The notes beneath the pieces were generated by a model, which saw nothing but the letters and a program-made list of their open reading frames with translations, ran no database searches and was not told the DNA's origin. This document shows, piece by piece, positions 62,047 through 64,000 of a stretch of DNA of 64,000 nucleotides. The stretch is from Citricoccus muralis (GTDB lineage Bacteria > Actinomycetota > Actinomycetes > Actinomycetales > Micrococcaceae), in the NCBI RefSeq assembly GCF_029637705.1, contig NZ_CP121252.1, positions 434,001 to 498,000 of the forward strand, read 5' to 3'. The position numbers were made by a program, and so were the translations under genes. Within the stretch, counting starts at the first letter, position 1. Each line of letters opens with the position of its first letter.

Positions 62047-62565
62047 TCAGTGAACCTTGAAGTAGTCGAACGGCTCCAGGCAATCCCGGCAGCTGTAGAG
62101 CGCTTTGCAGGCGGTGGAGCCGAAACGGGTGAGCTCTCGGGTGTTGAGCGAATGACAGCGCGGGCACTTCACGCTCAGCCCCATGAGCACCGGTCCCTGG
62201 CGCACTGCCGAGGCGCCCGACGGTGGAGCGATCCCGTACTCTTCCAGTCGGCGTCGTCCCTCCTCGGTGATCCAGTCGGTGGTCCACGCCGGCTGCAGCA
62301 CCAGCTCTACCCGGGCATTCTGATAACCGTCTGCACGCAGGGCATGACCCACATCCTCGGTTATCGTGCCCATAGCGGGGCAGCCGGAATAGGTGGGGGT
62401 GATGACGACGACGGCGGTCCCGTCGGCTTCCACTCGGGCGGCGCGCAGGATCCCGAGGTCGGCGATCGAGAGCACCGGAATTTCCGGATCCGGCACCCGG
62501 GCGGCAACGTCCCACACCCGGGCGGCGTCGACGTCGGCGGGTCGCAGCGTGGTGGCGGTGGTCAT
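62047..62565 (-). CDS. paaD: phenylacetate degradation protein PaaD
   Basis: The 172-residue protein has an N-terminal DUF59/MIP18 domain (VPDPEIPVLSIADLGILR, SGCPAMGTI) and a C-terminal zinc-ribbon (CPRCHSLNTRELTRFGSTAC and YSCRDCLEPFDYFKVH). PaaD is needed for maturation of the epoxidase, probably for its iron centre. It lies 24 bases after paaC. Confidence 0.93.
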   Translation of the reverse strand: MTTATTLRPADVDAARVWDVAARVPDPEIPVLSIADLGILRAARVEADGTAVVVITPTYSGCPAMGTITEDVGHALRADGYQNARVELVLQPAWTTDWITEEGRRRLEEYGIAPPSGASAVRQGPVLMGLSVKCPRCHSLNTRELTRFGSTACKALYSCRDCLEPFDYFKVH

Positions 62566-62589
62566 CGGTCTCTCTCCCCTCGGAATTCT

Positions 62590-63423
62590 TTACCAGGTGG
62601 CGCCGGGATGCTGGCGGGCCAGCACCTGCATTTCGGCCAGGATGTGGCCGCGGTGCTCGCTGAACTCCCCGGAACGGTCCCCGCCCCAGGCACCGGGCAG
62701 ATCCGGGACCTCCAGCTCCGCCTCGGCCAGCAGCTCAGCAATGCGACGGTCGAAGTCCGCGCGCAGGCTCGACGGCAGCACCGCGATGCCCCGTTCGGAC
62801 AGGTCTCGGGTGAGGTCGTCGTCGTGAAACAGCTCATCCACGTAGGGCCACAGGTAGTACAGTCCCTTCTGCATGCGCTCGTGCGACTCTGGGGTGCCGA
62901 TCCCGAGGCGCAGCACCCACTGGGCGGCGTGATCCTGGTGGTACTGCACCTCTTTGAGCGCCTTGTCCGCGATGGCCGACAGCGTGGCATCATTCGAGTC
63001 CACCAGACGCCGGAACAGCTCATGCTGGTAGTACGAGAAGATCAGCTGACGGGCGATGGTCTGCCCGAAATCGCCGTTCTCCTGCTCCACGAGGCGGCAG
63101 GAACGGAACTCCTCCTCGTCGCGGAAATATGCCAGGTCATCCTCGGTTTTGCCCCAGGCGGTGCCCGCATAGGTGAGCAAGAACCGGGCGTGGCCGAGCT
63201 GGTCGAGGGCGATGTTGGAGAGAGCGATGTCCTCCTCCAGTTCCGGGGCGCGGGCGATCCACCAGCCCAGGCGCTGTGCGAGCATCAGGGCGTCATCGCC
63301 GAGATACAGCGCGTAGGTGGCGACGTCGGGTTCCGCAGTGGCACCTGAGGCGGCGATCTCCTCGGCGCTGATCGCGGAGCCAGCCGAAATCTTGGTGGCG
63401 GAGTCGTGGGATGCGAAGCTCAT
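62590..63423 (-). CDS. paaC: phenylacetyl-CoA epoxidase structural subunit PaaC
   Basis: The 277-residue helical protein matches PaaC: LALYLGDDALMLAQRLGWWI, LSNIALDQLGHARFLLTYAG and LKEVQYHQDHAAQWVLRLG. It is the inactive ferritin-like partner of PaaA in the di-iron epoxidase and stabilises the complex. The paaB stop and the paaC start overlap by ATGA. Confidence 0.95.
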   Translation of the reverse strand: MSFASHDSATKISAGSAISAEEIAASGATAEPDVATYALYLGDDALMLAQRLGWWIARAPELEEDIALSNIALDQLGHARFLLTYAGTAWGKTEDDLAYFRDEEEFRSCRLVEQENGDFGQTIARQLIFSYYQHELFRRLVDSNDATLSAIADKALKEVQYHQDHAAQWVLRLGIGTPESHERMQKGLYYLWPYVDELFHDDDLTRDLSERGIAVLPSSLRADFDRRIAELLAEAELEVPDLPGAWGGDRSGEFSEHRGHILAEMQVLARQHPGATW

Positions 63424-63743
63424 AGGTGCTTCACCCCTTCAGACTTGGTGTAATAGGTGGCGTGACGGTAAGCCTTGCCCTGCGCGGACTCGAAGTAGCC
63501 GCCCTTGGAATCCGGATCCGAGGAGGCGATGACCGCAGACGGAACCACCCACACGGAGGTGCCTTCGTTGCGGCGGGTGTAGAGATCGCGGGCGTTGCGC
63601 AGTGCCATGGTGGCGTCGGGGGCGTGCAGTGAGCCGGCATGCACATGGGAGAGTCCGCGCGAGGAACGCACGAATACCTCCCAGAGCGGCCATTCGGTGG
63701 TGGTGCCGGTGGTTCCCTCGGTGCTGGTGATGTCAGTGGTCAT
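63420..63743 (-). CDS. paaB: phenylacetyl-CoA epoxidase subunit PaaB
   Basis: The 107-residue protein contains WPLWEVFVRSSRGLSHVHAG and HAPDATMALRNARDLYTRRN followed by SVWVVPS, which identify PaaB. It bridges the PaaA-PaaC heterodimers in the epoxidase. ATG 63743 follows the paaA stop by 2 bases; the longer frame to 63983 lies inside paaA. It ends by ATGA overlap with paaC. Confidence 0.95.
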   Translation of the reverse strand: MTTDITSTEGTTGTTTEWPLWEVFVRSSRGLSHVHAGSLHAPDATMALRNARDLYTRRNEGTSVWVVPSAVIASSDPDSKGGYFESAQGKAYRHATYYTKSEGVKHL

Positions 63744-63745
63744 GA

Positions 63746-64000
63746 TCAGGCTCCGATCAGCTGGCGGTCGGTGCGCTCTGTCTGCTCTGTCTGCTCGGCG
63801 GCGCGCTCGGCCATTTTCGCGGCATAGGCGACGGCCGCCTCTCGGACCCAGGCCCCCTCGGCATGAGCCTGACGACGGCGCTGCATGCGCTGCACGTTGC
63901 AGGGCCCAGCCCCGGAGAGCACCGTCTTGAACTCGTTCCAGTCCAGCGCGCCGTAATCGTAGTGGCCGCGCTCCTCGTTCCACTTCAGATCAGGGTCGGG
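63746..64000 (-). CDS. paaA: phenylacetyl-CoA epoxidase catalytic subunit PaaA, C-terminal part
   Basis: The last 84 codons of the gene lie in the window and run off its right edge. They read [19 protein letters not shown] followed by [20 protein letters not shown], matching the C-terminus of PaaA, the di-iron oxygenase subunit. The end is extended by a Glu/Gln/Arg-rich tail. Active-site ligands are outside the window. It is the first of the paaABCDE genes seen here. Confidence 0.92.
   Translation of the reverse strand, partial: PDPDLKWNEERGHYDYGALDWNEFKTVLSGAGPCNVQRMQRRRQAHAEGAWVREAAVAYAAKMAERAAEQTEQTERTDRQLIGA

Overview
The window is high-GC DNA with dense, often overlapping genes (many ATGA start/stop overlaps), GTG/TTG starts and actinobacterial gene families: sunset-domain and sortase-type surface proteins, a YkoFEDC thiamine transporter, Paa and Bkd/Acc clusters. 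It fits a heterotrophic actinomycete, probably of the order Micrococcales. No rRNA, tRNA or CRISPR array was seen.

Bases 1-9.5 kb: the end of an SLC13-type carboxylate transporter, a muconolactone-isomerase-like protein, a large LuxR regulator with a degenerate NTPase domain, purA, then a possible aromatic/oxo-acid block (ThDP enzyme, a cyclase interrupted by one amber codon, an AAHS-type permease). Beside the permease lie remnants of a TetR regulator and an ABC transporter. Bases 9.5-26 kb: a secreted Ig-like/sunset protein, a nitrilase-family hydrolase, an AtoE-type transporter, an FAD oxidoreductase, a wall-anchored tannase-family esterase with a perfect CRP-type site upstream, a CoA-binding protein coupled to metY, a second SLC13 transporter, an Abi-like HEPN protein, a BASS transporter and D-lactate dehydrogenase. 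Between 15.3 and 18.6 kb are four copies of an intergenic element: a TAGRST box, a conserved segment of about 25 nt, and a strong hairpin whose sequence differs in each copy. I could not assign it to a known family.

Bases 26-44 kb: a HepT-like HEPN gene behind a decayed antitoxin-like remnant, a TPP riboswitch driving ykoF-ykoE-ykoD-ykoC, an alkyltransferase-like protein, a PIG-L deacetylase, an ABC exporter divergent from a MarR regulator, a DHA2 efflux pump, a BCCT transporter, a complete ISL3-type insertion sequence with an 8-bp target duplication, an MFS permease, a Fic protein and a GntR regulator.

Bases 44-56 kb form a branched-chain/leucine catabolic island of two convergent operons meeting at a symmetrical terminator. 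The + operon encodes a branched-chain 2-oxoacid dehydrogenase (E1a, E1b, E2). The - operon encodes a biotin-dependent carboxylase pair, acyl-CoA dehydrogenase, MaoC hydratase, CitE-like lyase and ETF. The gene set resembles the M. tuberculosis bkd-citE-maoC-fadE19-accA1-accD1 locus. A divergent TetR gene heads a second operon (acyl-CoA dehydrogenase, acyl-CoA ligase, thioesterase). Bases 60-64 kb carry the phenylacetate operon paaABCDE plus an enoyl-CoA hydratase/isomerase, with paaA cut by the window end.
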